A stretch of 64,000 nt of DNA, from assembly GCA_009809945.1 (NCBI GenBank), contig WTPW01000154.1, forward strand, positions 144,737 through 208,736. The letters run 5' to 3'. The notes under the pieces were generated by a model, which worked only from the letters and a program-made list of their open reading frames with translations, was not told the origin of the DNA and did not search any database. The DNA is from Gigaspora margarita. Lineage: Eukaryota > Glomeromycota > Glomeromycetes > Diversisporales > Gigasporaceae. Each line of letters opens with the position of its first letter. Position 1 is the stretch's first letter. This document shows, one piece after another, positions 11,394 through 22,367 of the stretch. Both the position numbers and the translations under genes were made by a program.

Positions 11394-11662
11394 GGATCCT
11401 AAACAATCTATATGAGATCATATTTGAAAAAGTGCTAATATAGGATCTTTTTTTTAAAAAAAGTTATATTTGAAAAGTAGATATTGGATAAAAAGATTAT
11501 ATTTGAAAACAGCTAATAACTAAAAGATTATATTTAAAATAATGCTAATAGAATAAGGGTTTGTATATATTATATTTGAAATAAGGTAGTAAAAATGTAA
11601 AATAAAAATAATTTTATAGAAAATATAGGAGTGAGCAGGTTTTTTTTATTTTTTTTTTTTTN

Positions 11663-13035
11663 AGTTTTTAATACAATATTATATTATATTAAAAGTTAAT
11701 AATTTTTATTATTATATTTTAATAATTATTTATAAAATTAAAATTTGTACTGTATTAGAAGGAAAATTTTTTTAGAAATATTAGATCATCGTTAATATTA
11801 TTAAAATTTCATGCTTAGTCTGAAAAGCTATTACAGTATTATATTTTGTTATATGTTTACTATATGTTTGTTATACTGTATGTTTATTATATATTTGTCA
11901 TTATTATATTATAGTATTATATGACAATTATATTTAGCTATTTTTGCACAAATCAAAAATGTAATTTGTCAAAAACAAATATTTTTTTTAATTTTAAAAT
12001 AATAAGTATGTGTAAAAACTCTGAACAACTTTACTTAGGAAACAGAAGTAGGTTACCTTGTAAGAAAAATGGGTTATCTATATACTAAAATTAAAATTTT
12101 TAACTTTTCAATATAAAACTTTTTTTTATTAGGTAACCTACTTTGGGCTCTTAAGCAAAGTTGTTTAGCATGTAATTCTACTTGCATTAAAATCAAAATG
12201 CATTTTCTCAGACCTTTTACTAAGTGAAAAATAGGGTTAAGTTAGAAAAAATTTTTTTAAAAAATTTTTTAGAAAAAATTTTTTCTAACTTTAACCCCAT
12301 TTTCACTTAGTAAAAGGTCTGAAAAATGCATTTTGATTTTAATACAAGTAGAATTACATGCTAAACAACTTTGCTTAAGAGCCCAAAGTAGGTTAGGGCA
12401 CTGACATTTATTAGGTAATATTTTAGGGAGCAGGGGGTCAAGCAAAACCTTACCTCATATAAAAAAATTATAGCCAATCAAATTTAGCTAAATATATTAC
12501 CTGGGGGTGGGGGTAAGCCTCTATAGTAAATGGATATTATGTAATAAATGTCAGCGCCCTTACCTAATAAAGAAAAAAGTTTTATATTGAAAAGTTAAAA
12601 ATTTTAATTTTAGTATATAGATAACCCATTTTTCTTACAAGGTAACCTACTTCTGTTTCCTAAGTAAAGTTGTTCAGAGTTTTTACACATACTTATTATT
12701 TTAAAATTAAAAAAAATATTTGTTTTTGACAAATTACATTTTTGATTTGTGCAAAAATAGCTAAATATAATTGTCATATAATACTATAATATAATAATGA
12801 CAAATATATAATAAACATACAGTATAACAAACATATAGTAAACATATAACAAAATATAATACTGTAATAGCTTTTCAGACTAAGCATGAAATTTTAATAA
12901 TATTAACGATGATCTAATATTTCTAAAAAAATTTTCCTTCTAATACAGTACAAATTTTAATTTTATAAATAATTATTAAAATATAATAATAAAAATTATT
13001 AACTTTTAATATAATATAATATTGTATTAAAAACT
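11663..13035. repeat. 1.37 kb near-perfect palindrome
   Basis: The left arm (11663 to about 12255) and the right arm (about 12270 to 13035) are inverted copies. Over the outer 440 bp only one or two differences are visible by eye; near the centre (12243-12285, A/T-rich) there are several. The right arm carries an extra 164 bp MITE (12396-12559). The outermost arm sequence (TAGTTTTTAATACAATATT) also matches 10755-10880 within the Merlin derivative. Confidence 0.9.
12396..12559. mobile_element. Harbinger-like MITE (164 bp) in one palindrome arm
   Basis: GGGCACTGACATTTATTAGG at left and, complemented, GGGCGCTGACATTTATTACA at right, flanked by TTA on both sides. The other palindrome arm shows the uninterrupted site GTAGGTTACCTAATA, confirming a 3 bp TTA duplication and the exact ends. 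Confidence 0.92.
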
Positions 13036-13321
13036 ATGGATCTAAACTAATATTTAAAAGTTCATCAAGAATTTGTAAATAAAATTTTGATTTTTAGCTT
13101 ATTATATAAACCAATTTTTTTCTTATAAAATATAAATTAGGAAAGGTCACAATTTTATACCCTAACCCTAATCACAATTAATATATACTATAGTATATAA
13201 AGGAGCACAAAGTACACGGGGGCATAGTTTAGATTATTCTTAAAATTAAATACTATTATAATATTATTCTTATATTCAAATATTATCAAATATATATATA
13301 TATATATTGAACTTTAAAAAA

Positions 13322-13516
13322 TAGGAAACTCTATTTTCACCCGGGTTAAAGTCACCCGACATATATATTGTATCATGTAAATTACCATAAAAAACTTAAG
13401 ATTCTATAGAATGGCTAATTGGTGGTTAGTGAAGACGAAATTTAATGGACTTATATTATATAATATAATAAAAATTAAATATCGAGTGACTTAACCCGGG
13501 AGAAAATAGAATTTCC
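13322..13516. mobile_element. MITE with CCCGGGTTAA ends (195 bp)
   Basis: Left AGGAAACTCTATTTTCACCC and GGGTTAAAGTCACCCGA; right, complemented, AGGAAATTCTATTTTCTCCC and GGGTTAAGTCACTCGA. Both flanks read TTTAAAAAA, a possible 8-9 bp target duplication (low complexity, so not certain). Confidence 0.75.
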
Positions 13517-13672
13517 TTTAAAAAAATATAATCATAAGCAAATTGATAGCAATTTTTTCAGAGAAGTTTGTCTAAAAAAGTCTACAGATTAAAGAATAAT
13601 ATTTATAAAATTTTATTAAGAATTACAGATTTTTAAAGTTTATAACTAACAAATTTTTAAAAGTTTCAAATA

Positions 13673-13869
13673 CAAGTCACTCTCGTTATAGTGAACTCTC
13701 GTTATAGTGAAGACATAGTCATAGTGAAGATTTAGAAATTTTTTTTCAAAACCAGTCTATATAAAATTCTCTCGATATAGTGAATTTACTAATAAACTCT
13801 CGATATAGTGAATTTTTAAAAAATTTCTATTAATAGTCCCGACTACTTCACTATAACAAGAGTGACTTG
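13673..13869. mobile_element. pogo/mariner-like MITE (197 bp), TA target
   Basis: CAAGTCACTCTCGTTATAGT and its inverted copy (CAAGTCACTCTTGTTATAGT) are bounded by TA on both sides. Internal short repeats CTCTCGATATAGTGAATTT. Ends and TA target fit Tc1/mariner-pogo elements. Confidence 0.85.
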
Positions 13870-14578
13870 TATTGTTAAAAAAATTTTTATTTAATATACT
13901 AAATTTTATAATAAAATATGCTTAGTTTTCTAAAAAGGTGTAAAATTAAAGATAAAAAACCATGTTATACTGTAGTTAGGATTAGGGCTAAAACATTTCA
14001 CAAGTAACATCTTTGATTAGGTCATAGAAGGTGTGTTTGTTTTTTCGTTTCGATTTTTATGTCACACCTGATCTTGAAATTTTATTGAATCAAAATTATG
14101 GGGAGAACTAGATGAGTTATATATGATCAAATGACTTTAAGGATTAAACAGTCTCAAGACTTCAAAAAACCTTAGATAATTAAATGCCTTTGCGATTCAA
14201 AATCACACAACCACGTAATAATACGAGTAAGATGATGGTATTAAGGATTATGAATGTTAAAAATAACGTTAACATTCGATTGTATTTAAACCAAACCACG
14301 TTTATGTTTTTTTTTTAAATGTACTTTCCTAGGTGATGTGCATTTATGGAGAGTTGATTGTATTGTCGTGCTTGAGGTTGCACTTGAATCTTGCACGCGT
14401 TAGCGGTAATTTTGGGCAAGTGTATCTTTTATAGCAAAATCAGCAACAGTTGTTTATTATTATTATCATTATTGCCAATGTTTACTTATAATGGTGCATT
14501 TATGGATGTTTCATTGTAATAAATAATGTTTTATAATTTTTACTTTAAAAATGGGGAATATCTTATACAATTTAATTA

Positions 14579-14807
14579 TTGTGGCAGCTTATGCTGAAAT
14601 TGGCTTATGCTGAAAATTTAAGTTATTTTATTTTGAAATTATAAAATTTTAGAAGGCTTTTTCAGGGGTGTTTTTTTTTATAGTTTGGTTAGGGTTTAGG
14701 GTTAGGGTTATTAATAAAAGAGTATATGTGAATTTTAGTAGGTATTATAGATTTAAATTGAGACCTTGGATTTCAGCATAAGCCAATTTCAGCATAAGCC
14801 GCCACAA
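14579..14807. mobile_element. MITE with TTGTGGCAGCTTATGC ends (229 bp), TTA target
   Basis: Inverted ends TTGTGGCAGCTTATGCTGAA and TTGTGGCGGCTTATGCTGAA, each followed by ATTGGCTTATGCTGAAA. TTA flanks both ends (14576-14578, 14808-14810). A GGGTTTAGGGTTAGGGTTA tract sits in the exact middle. Confidence 0.85.
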
Positions 14808-14810
14808 TTA

Positions 14811-15372
14811 TTAATTTTAATTGTTAGGAAGTATGAAGAACATTTCTTAATTTACATATTGTTATTTTTAAGTTCATAATATTCATTTTTGGTGTTAATT
14901 TAGCCGTGAGTAAAAATATCATCTTTTAAGTTTCGAAACAATTTCTAACATCAATATAAAATTCAGCAGCAATTTAAAATATCTAATCCAACCAGTGCTA
15001 TATACATTTAATAGCCTCTATCGTTTTAATCATGTGCAACTCGGTTTCTTACTTGTTTAGAAAATTCTGGAGTGATTATTAGCTTCATTAGACGACGAAT
15101 TGAAAATGTTATAGCTCGGGTGAATTCCCGGGACTTCATATGTTAAATTTCCTTGAACAGAAGAGGAATGAAGTTGAAGATTGTTGTTCTCTTGAAGGGA
15201 ATTTATTTTCAAGTCTATTAAACAATAAAGAATAGAAATGGTATTTTAACTTTGTTTTCTTTAAAATACCCATATGTTACAGAATTAAAAACAACCTGAA
15301 TAAAATTAGTCTAGAATAAAAACTACAACTTTATTTTAGTCTGAAAAAAAAAACCCCCCTCACTTTTTTTCT
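14811..15372. other. Intergenic, likely 3' region of the next gene
   Basis: No ORF or repeat recognised. An AATAAA-type signal on the minus strand (about 15325-15335) lies some 40 nt downstream of the stop of the small gene at 15373. Confidence 0.45.
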
Positions 15373-15678
15373 TCAACATTTTGGTAGCTTATATTCGATA
15401 CGATAATAATGATTGAAGGAAACTTTAAGACCAATTAATTTCAAGTTTTGCGCTTGTGGCCCCTCCAAACATTTTTGTACACGCGGACAAAGGGATCTTA
15501 CGTCTTTATTGATCCTTCCTCGAACAATAAAATTCCCAGAAGTTTTATCAGGTATAACTAAAAGATCATTAGTCTCAATCACTAATTCATTCATTTTTTT
15601 CAGGTAAATGTCAGAAATATGAACCATGGGCGCAGATCCTCCGTTAGTAATAATTCCATGGATTCTAATAAAGTTCAT
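15373..15678 (-). CDS. Hypothetical small protein, 101 residues
   Basis: I do not recognise this protein. The first true ATG of the open frame is at 15678 (the frame is open further upstream, but only through GTG), giving 101 residues ending LPKC. It has mixed, protein-like composition (GRINKDVRSLCPRVQKCLEG, LKLIGLKVSFNHYYRIEYK) unlike the repeat-derived frames around it, no signal peptide or membrane segment, and three cysteines. A possible polyadenylation signal follows about 40 nt after the stop. A run of about 31 T on the coding strand lies just upstream, so it may instead be the last exon of a longer gene. Codon use is typical of the intact gene at 22368. Function unknown. Confidence 0.45.
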   Translation of the reverse strand: MNFIRIHGIITNGGSAPMVHISDIYLKKMNELVIETNDLLVIPDKTSGNFIVRGRINKDVRSLCPRVQKCLEGPQAQNLKLIGLKVSFNHYYRIEYKLPKC

Positions 15679-15694
15679 TATTATAAACACGTTT

Positions 15695-15699
<5 letters not shown>

Positions 15700-15730
<31 letters not shown>
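15700..15730. repeat. poly(A) tract, about 31 nt
   Basis: Homopolymer run upstream of the small hypothetical gene; on the minus strand it is a poly(T) that could be a polypyrimidine tract or a slippage-prone assembly site. Confidence 0.9.
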
Positions 15731-15732
<2 letters not shown>

Positions 15733-16299
15733 TATCCATGTAATGGTAAAGTGTTACAAAGTTAATTTTTTGGGTTTGCTGAAAGTGTCTCGAACCGGTT
15801 GGGTTATGAAAATCATAATTAATTTTGTATGATCTAAACTACCTGTTTGTAGGTTAGACTTTGCTGTCTCAACAAACCGATATTGTTATAAGCCAATACT
15901 ATAGCATCTAGGGCATTGATTCATATAATTTCCAGGTTAATGAAACATATTACATTAATGAAATAATGTAATAACGTAATATTGATATAATATCTTCCCA
16001 TGGTGCACATATCAACCCACGTATGTAATAATTTGATTAAATCACTAGGTAAATGCACAGCATTGTATGTCCGGAGCCAATATTTAATATATATTATATT
16101 TAATATCAATATAGCAATATAAGCTGATTACGTTCTGTTTTTTGTCGATCAGTTAAATGTGATTGGTTGTATATCACATGATGCGGCCGGACAGACAAAC
16201 AACCCTTTTCGTAAAAATAGAGAGTCCTCCGCTTCGCTCCGGACTAAATATGGATATTTCTTTTCATAATTAAAACACATAATGGAAAAACTTGTCTGT

Positions 16300-16433
16300 T
16301 GCATGTGTAGACTTTCCGCCATATTTAACTTCAACAGAATTGAGAGCAAGGAGATTGCCAAATGCACTATCCGCGGGTACAGAATATTTATAAATCATGA
16401 ATAAAAAAAAAACAACAAAAAATATCTATAAAT

Positions 16434-16500
<67 letters not shown>

Positions 16501-17195
16501 TACTATGGATGAAAAATTAAAGAAACATCGACATCATCATAAACGCCAGCATTATATTAAATCAAATCAGTCGTAGTTTCTAAAAAATGAAATCGATTAA
16601 TAAAAATAATAACAAGAAAATTTGATTTAAAAAGGACTTACCTTCTACCGGTGTACCAAACAACTTCACGGTGCCTTCAATTTCGAATTTCTCAAGGATA
16701 GCTTTAAGACCAATAGCAGCACCGACCCAATAAGATTATGTCCGCATGCATGTCTTATATCCGGTAATGCATCATATCTGTAAAAAAATAAAAGTCAAAG
16801 ATATATTTATACCATTATATAAACTAAAAGTAGATAAAAATATTTGTATAAATTAAGAATTACTTACTCAGAATTAAAGGAAACAATGCGACCTTTACCA
16901 GTCTTGGATTGAAATTCAGCCACAAAAGCGGTTTCAAAGCCATAAGCATTTGGTGTTACTTTGAATCCTTTCCTTTTAATAATTCATGAGCACATTTTTC
17001 TTCATTTCCCAATTCTGGGTTATCGTGAATCTATTTCGAACAAATATTAATAATAAAACAAAATAATTTGAATATAATAATTATTTTTTTGATCAAAAAT
17101 TTTATATCTTTAAGCTAATTCCTCTGGGCTCTTCAGAAATTTCATCAATGGCTTGAAAAACTATATCTTGAAGGCCATCTATCTGATAATTTTCA
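16300..17195 (-). pseudogene. Broken M20-family peptidase/amidohydrolase gene (five exon remnants)
   Basis: Minus-strand exons joined by GT-AG introns: about 17195-17108 (IDGLQDIVFQAIDEIS), 17030-16868 (IHDNPELGNEEKCAHELL then FKVTPNAYGFETAFVAEF), 16777-16642 (YDALPDIRHACGHNLIG then GAAIGLKAILEKFEIEGTV), 16579-16504 (NAGVYDDVDVSLIFHP) and 16366-16300 (NLLALNSVEVKYGGKSTHA). Motif order matches the N-terminal half of M20 metallo-amidohydrolases (PM20D2-like), including the metal-binding HACGHN. Exon phases agree across introns. It is broken: one-base deletions in exons 2 and 3, a TAA stop in exon 4, a lost donor GT after exon 1, no start codon in frame, and no sequence for the C-terminal half. 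Sequencing error could explain some but not all lesions. Confidence 0.82.
16437..16498. repeat. poly(A) tract, about 62 nt, in an intron of the M20 relic
   Basis: Long homopolymer (poly-T on the coding strand) directly after the donor GTAAGT of exon 4. Confidence 0.9.
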
Positions 17196-17690
17196 GGTTA
17201 TGAAAAGATATAATTAGGGAGCGCATTATAAATGTAAAAGATGAATTTATAATTTATTTTAATTTATTGAATTTATATGTAGTTTCTGGAATGCAAAACA
17301 ACAATCTTACAGAGTCTGTTTTATAAACGATAATCTTTATTGATTTGCATTATAAATTAAATTTGGAAGACAATGCTAGTTTTTTATATTTTTATTTTTA
17401 TTTTATTTTTCGATTATTAGACCAACATGAATCTATTTATAAGGATTGGACCTATATCCGGGTTGCCCGTGTTACAGGTATACATAGTTACCTAAATATT
17501 TCGTCGTAAATAGTTTAAATATTTTAGGCAACAAAAAATTATTTTAGCGTGCCGAATATATTTTAGGATGTCTAAAACATTTTTGCCATTCCAAAATATT
17601 TTCGAATGACGAAAATTAAACATAATATTTAATTTTTTATATTAAATAAATATTAGAGAGGTTTTTTACTGCAACTTTTACGTTTTAGTA
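17196..17690. other. Non-coding; AAATATTTTnGGC-type degenerate repeats
   Basis: 17490-17625 holds several words like AAATATTTCG, AAATATTTTAGG and CCAAAATATTTTCG. Similar words in inverse orientation recur at 18400-18640 (ACACCATGTATACCC against GGTATACATAG), so this may be the left part of a larger, decayed inverted-repeat element holding the three MITEs below. Confidence 0.4.
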
Positions 17691-17692
17691 TA

Positions 17693-17872
17693 CAGTTGAA
17701 CCTCCCAAACCGGTATGCATGGTGGATAGGTTTTGTATCAGTATTGACAGGTTATCAAAATTTGAAATCGTTATATAACCTATTAGATTCATATAACAGA
17801 AATAAGACTTTGTAGTTATCAGATTTAACAGGTTATCAGTTTTGACATGATCGGTTTTGGGAGGTTCAGCTG
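17693..17872. mobile_element. pogo-like MITE P1 (180 bp), TA target
   Basis: CAGTTGAACCTCCCAAACCG at left, complemented right end CAGCTGAACCTCCCAAAACC, TA on both sides. CAGTTGAACCTC-type ends with TA targets fit the pogo/Tigger branch of Tc1/mariner. Confidence 0.88.
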
Positions 17873-17888
17873 TATTAAAAATCCATTA

Positions 17889-18157
17889 CCGCTAAACCTC
17901 TCAAAACCTATATGCATAGTGGTCATGTTTTGTATCGGTATTGAGGTTACAAATTTGAAAACATTATTACAAAATTACTGTCGAATCTCTCAAAACCGAA
18001 CCTGTCAAAGCTGATAACCTGTTAAATCTGATAAAAAATTCATTCGCCAAGTCCGTTTTTATTATATAATTCTAGCTGCTATAATGTTTTCATATCCGAT
18101 AACCTCTCAATACCGATGCAAAAACATCATGCTTATCGGTTTTGAGAGGTTCAACTG
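17889..18157. mobile_element. pogo-like MITE P2 (269 bp), TA target
   Basis: Left end CCGCTAAACCTCTCAAAACC, right end complemented CAGTTGAACCTCTCAAAACC. TA both sides. An inner end-like copy (CTGTCGAATCTCTCAAAACC) at about 17986 suggests a composite. Confidence 0.75.
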
Positions 18158-18163
18158 TATATA

Positions 18164-18374
18164 CAGTTGAACCTCCCAAAACCGGTATGCATGTATTGAC
18201 AGGTTTATCGAATTTGAAATCGGTATAACCTATTAGATTCATAACAGAAATAGACTTGATGGATTAATTTTTTATCAATTTGATAGATTATCAGTAACAG
18301 ACTTGGTGGATTAATTTTTATCAGATTTGACAGGTGATTGGTTCTGACAGGATCAGTTTTGAGAGGTTCAACAG
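18164..18374. mobile_element. pogo-like MITE P3 (211 bp), TA target
   Basis: CAGTTGAACCTCCCAAAACC at left and complemented CTGTTGAACCTCTCAAAACT at right. It starts only 6 bp after P2 ends. Confidence 0.82.
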
Positions 18375-18399
18375 GATAACATATACATAATGATACACA

Positions 18400-18640
18400 G
18401 ATCTGTTTGAAAATAATTTCGGAATTTCATCAGGAGAAGATAATTTCGTCAAATCAAAATAATTTTTTTGCTGGCAAAATAATTTCGGAGGTTCGCCAAG
18501 CGAAATTAATTTCACCAAACGAAAATAATTTCGCCACATGGCATTTTGAAGAACCATGGCGAAAATATTAAAAACATTTCGCCATGCCGTTTACCGTAAA
18601 TCAACCATATTTTAGACACCATGTATACCCACAAGTAGGT
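18400..18640. repeat. Degenerate AAATAATTTCGnC repeats
   Basis: At least six variants of AAAATAATTTCG with GCGAAA words. A short minus-strand frame through them is a repeat artefact. Confidence 0.6.
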
Positions 18641-21600
18641 CGTGTAACTGGTTAAAGATTCTGTTACATATGAAATCTATTTCGCTCAATCAACATTAAT
18701 AATTATGTGTATTAATGCCTTATTACGTATTCTGCATAGTTCGGGACCTGGCACGTCCCATTAACTAATAAAGGAGGTACCGTGTTGCAAATATAATTTT
18801 TAACTGAAAACAAATTCACTCGAGATTTTTACTGCCTCTCATGACAACTCCTGTACCTTGTGTGTGGAATGTTAGTCAACGTACCATCATTTCAATTAAG
18901 AGAAATGACATCAATGTTGTCATTAAAATATTCAGGATTGCCACATTTTAGGAAAGGTTTATAGCACAATTTTAGTACATACGTACATACATACGTACGT
19001 ATGTACAGTCATTGAATGATTTTTTATTCACTAATCGTTATTTTTTACAGTAAAAAACCAGAAACATATACACATGAAGCTATACTTTCTTGCATAAAAA
19101 ATATTTACATCTACCTTTTATTAAATATATATTAACAATAGTACCCCGATACCATGTCGAAAAATCATTGTGCGCGTATGTACTGTACGTGGGCGTTATA
19201 GAAAACAGAAGATGCATTATACTAAAATTGGTAATGTATATGATAAGTGGTCAATTCTTAACGTTAAAATTGTGAAAAATATTGGGGATGCCTGTTAATT
19301 AGTTCACAAAATTTCCGAGCATGTAATCAGCTTTTTTTCCGATAATTTTTTTTTTTTAAGCAGGAACTTATAAAACCACAGTTGGAAGTAATCTTATTAA
19401 GTTTTTTAAAATATATGTTAAAGAAAGAGCGGAACTTGTTGACATCATTAAACGGAAATCTCCGTCCTTTAAATAAGGGTTCGTGCTCTGTTATTTAATT
19501 TAACATGATTAATTTATTATTAATAATAAATAAATGGCTTTAGCGCATCTCAGATTAAGTAATATATGACGTACATGACGTAATGTTAAGTTAGATACTA
19601 TGACCAATAACATATTGTCTATTTGTTCAAAATTAAGGATCTGGGATTTCGTATTCTCATGATATTAAAAAAAAAAGTAGATTTAAACAAGTATTATGAC
19701 GAATGTGGGAACGAATAAGGGTATTTGTAACGGTGCATATATATATGTATCTGGTCATGATATTCTATTCAATTAAGATGAATCTATTTTGATTTACTTG
19801 TTTACGATATTCAGTCAATTTTGAACATTGTTACACAATTGATTTTAAGTATTGTTTTTTTATTTACTTTATTAACTTTTTTGAGAAGTTCTCGGTCCAT
19901 ACATGATTGACCTTCCGCACGTGGATGCGACGATCTTACTGTAGTATTTATTAGTCTTATAAAGAAATTAATTGAGGTTAACAACGATCAATCAAAATTT
20001 CTAACGGTTTTACTTAAACGAATTTTCAAAAATTTTAAATTTTAACCAATCAGGACAATTCTATAAAAAAGAAAAAGGTTTGCATCTCAAAATGATAAAT
20101 TACTTTGATTAATTTATTCAGTTATAGACTACAATCTTTGAAAGCTCAAAATTATTAGCAGAGATGAAATTTTTAGAATCCAGTGTATAACTGGTTTACA
20201 CCCTGCGATCTTGATATAGTAACCAGGGTATACTAGCACCTATTTATCGGAAAGGGTCATTAGGGGATTAGGTTTAAGGTCTAACTCGAACCCAACTGAA
20301 TAAAAATCGGTTATATTTTTATATTTATAGATATTATATATTATATATTATATATTATATATGATATATTATATATTATATATGATATATTATATTATAT
20401 ATATTATATTATATATAATACCTATATCATAAATTTAAAGCGGTGTTACGATAATTTTATAATGTAAAGAATTTGACTCGACTAACATGAAGGATCCCGG
20501 GTTCGGCTTTATTCGGATTACCCGAAATAACTCGGACTTTTAGTTCCTGGTTCAGCCTAGTTAGACATGACTTTTGTAACTTGTGATTATGAAATCATTG
20601 GGCCTTTTGATTTCATAGAAAGGCGAAGCTAAATCCAGACCTGATAAACGATTGTTTAAATCTAAAAAATATAAAATGGGATATCTATATCTGATCATGA
20701 TCTAGAGCATCAAATGATGACATATACCGAATCTCGATATTATCTATCTTTGATATCTTTAAAAAGATTTGTATAGTCTTTCAATTTGTATTAAATATAT
20801 TTATAAGATTTTTCGTGTTACTGCTACCAGAGCTAAATAATACGTCTTCTCTTTCCCACGATCGCAGTATTCATTGTTTGATCATATGATAAATTACGCA
20901 AGTATTACGTATCATCATAATGATAAAGTTCTAAAAAATTGCGTCATAATTCTTTAATTCTATTTACTAATTATTACAATTAATAGCTATGTATCAGGTC
21001 GAATTGGCTGTAAATTGGCGGAAATTTTGCCTAATGTACATAATGTCATTGTTGAGTGATAGTATGTTGATGCGCAGATAAACGTTGAATATTTGATAGT
21101 AGTGTCTTTAATCAACTGTTAATGGATATAGAGAAAAAATTTCTTAATTCTTAAATTTCTTAATGCATGCTCAGAAATGCAACCATTATTTATTTTATTT
21201 ATTTATTATTTATTTATCGACATTGTTTTAGTTAAATATAGAATATCCGTAAATTCGAATCAATTTATTTGATTCTTAAATGGTAATAATCTTTTCTACA
21301 ATAAATTATATATATCTTTTTTTAGTGTTATTTTAAAAACTCGTGTTTTAATTCCTAATCCAAAATATCATTAACAAAATGTAAAATGTAAAATATACAT
21401 ATTCTAAGCATTATTCACATGTTATCAAAGGTATTAAGAAAGAATAATTTTCGAATGCACTTAAAAAGGATAATGAATTTACATTATAAGTATCATATAG
21501 TGATAGTGTATTATTAAATGAGAGTCTATAGTCTATAGAGATTTCCTATCTATCTACTTACTGTACAACATATCGACAAAGAAAACGTATAGACAAAGGT

Positions 21601-21832
21601 GGTCTGGAAATTTCCATATATGGTAAAAAGTAAATACTTATATTATTTGTATCACTGTTATAATTGCCAAGTTTGTCAATTGAGAAACTGTTACAAATCA
21701 CAATTAAGAGTTTTAATAAATTTTTAAATCTATTGTTATCATCGTTATGACTTTATTGTTAGGAGTGCAAATACATCTTTATTTACTCGGTTTAGGTTGA
21801 TGGTGGTCTATGCGTTTTTTTAAGGATTAAGG
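18641..21832. other. Long non-coding region upstream of the F-box gene
   Basis: No ORF over about 60 codons, no clear terminal repeats. Contains CATACGTACGTATGTAC microsatellite (18977-19012), a TATATTA/TATATGATATA microsatellite (20325-20420), and a short GC-richer patch CCCGGGTTCGG/CCCGAAATAACTCGG at 20490-20545 that resembles the GC-rich island at 63453. It reads more like unique intergenic sequence than like the repeat blocks. Confidence 0.5.
20325..20420. repeat. TATATTA microsatellite
   Basis: About 95 bp of tandem TATATTA / TATATGA / TATATAT words. Confidence 0.85.
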
Positions 21833-21861
21833 ATGGTTCAAAAAAAAAAAAAAAAAAAAAA

Positions 21862-22345
21862 NNNNNNNNNNNNNNNNNNNNNNNNNNNNNNNNNNNNNNN
21901 NNNNNNNNNNNNNNNNNNNNNNNNNNNNNNNNNNNNNNNNNNNNNNNNNNNNNNNNNNNNNNNNNNNNNNNNNNNNNNNNNNNNNNNNNNNNNNNNNNNN
22001 NNNNNNNNNNNNNNNNNNNNNNNNNNNNNNNNNNNNNNNNNNNNNNNNNNNNNNNNNNNNNNNNNNNNNNNNNNNNNNNNNNNNNNNNNNNNNNNNNNNN
22101 NNNNNNNNNNNNNNNNNNNNNNNNNNNNNNNNNNNNNNNNNNNNNNNNNNNNNNNNNNNNNNNNNNNNNNNNNNNNNNNNNNNNNNNNNNNNNNNNNNNN
22201 NNNNNNNNNNNNNNNNNNNNNNNNNNNNNNNNNNNNNNNNNNNNNNNNNNNNNNNNNNNNNNNNNNNNNNNNNNNNNNNNNNNNNNNNNNNNNNNNNNNN
22301 NNNNNNNNNNNNNNNNNNNNNNNNNNNNNNNNNNNNNNNNNNNNN
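21862..22345. other. Assembly gap (484 N)
   Basis: Run of N flanked on both sides by poly(A). The promoter and any 5' exon of the F-box/LRR gene may lie in it. Confidence 0.99.
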
Positions 22346-22367
22346 AAAAAAAAAAAAAAAATAAAAA

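Noticed and set aside
14690..14712. True telomere
   Set aside because: Only two to three TTAGGG units inside a bounded MITE; not a chromosome end.
16149..16367. 72-residue minus-strand frame
   Set aside because: Out-of-frame shadow over exon 5 of the M20 relic; the SVEVKYGGKSTHA frame is the meaningful one.
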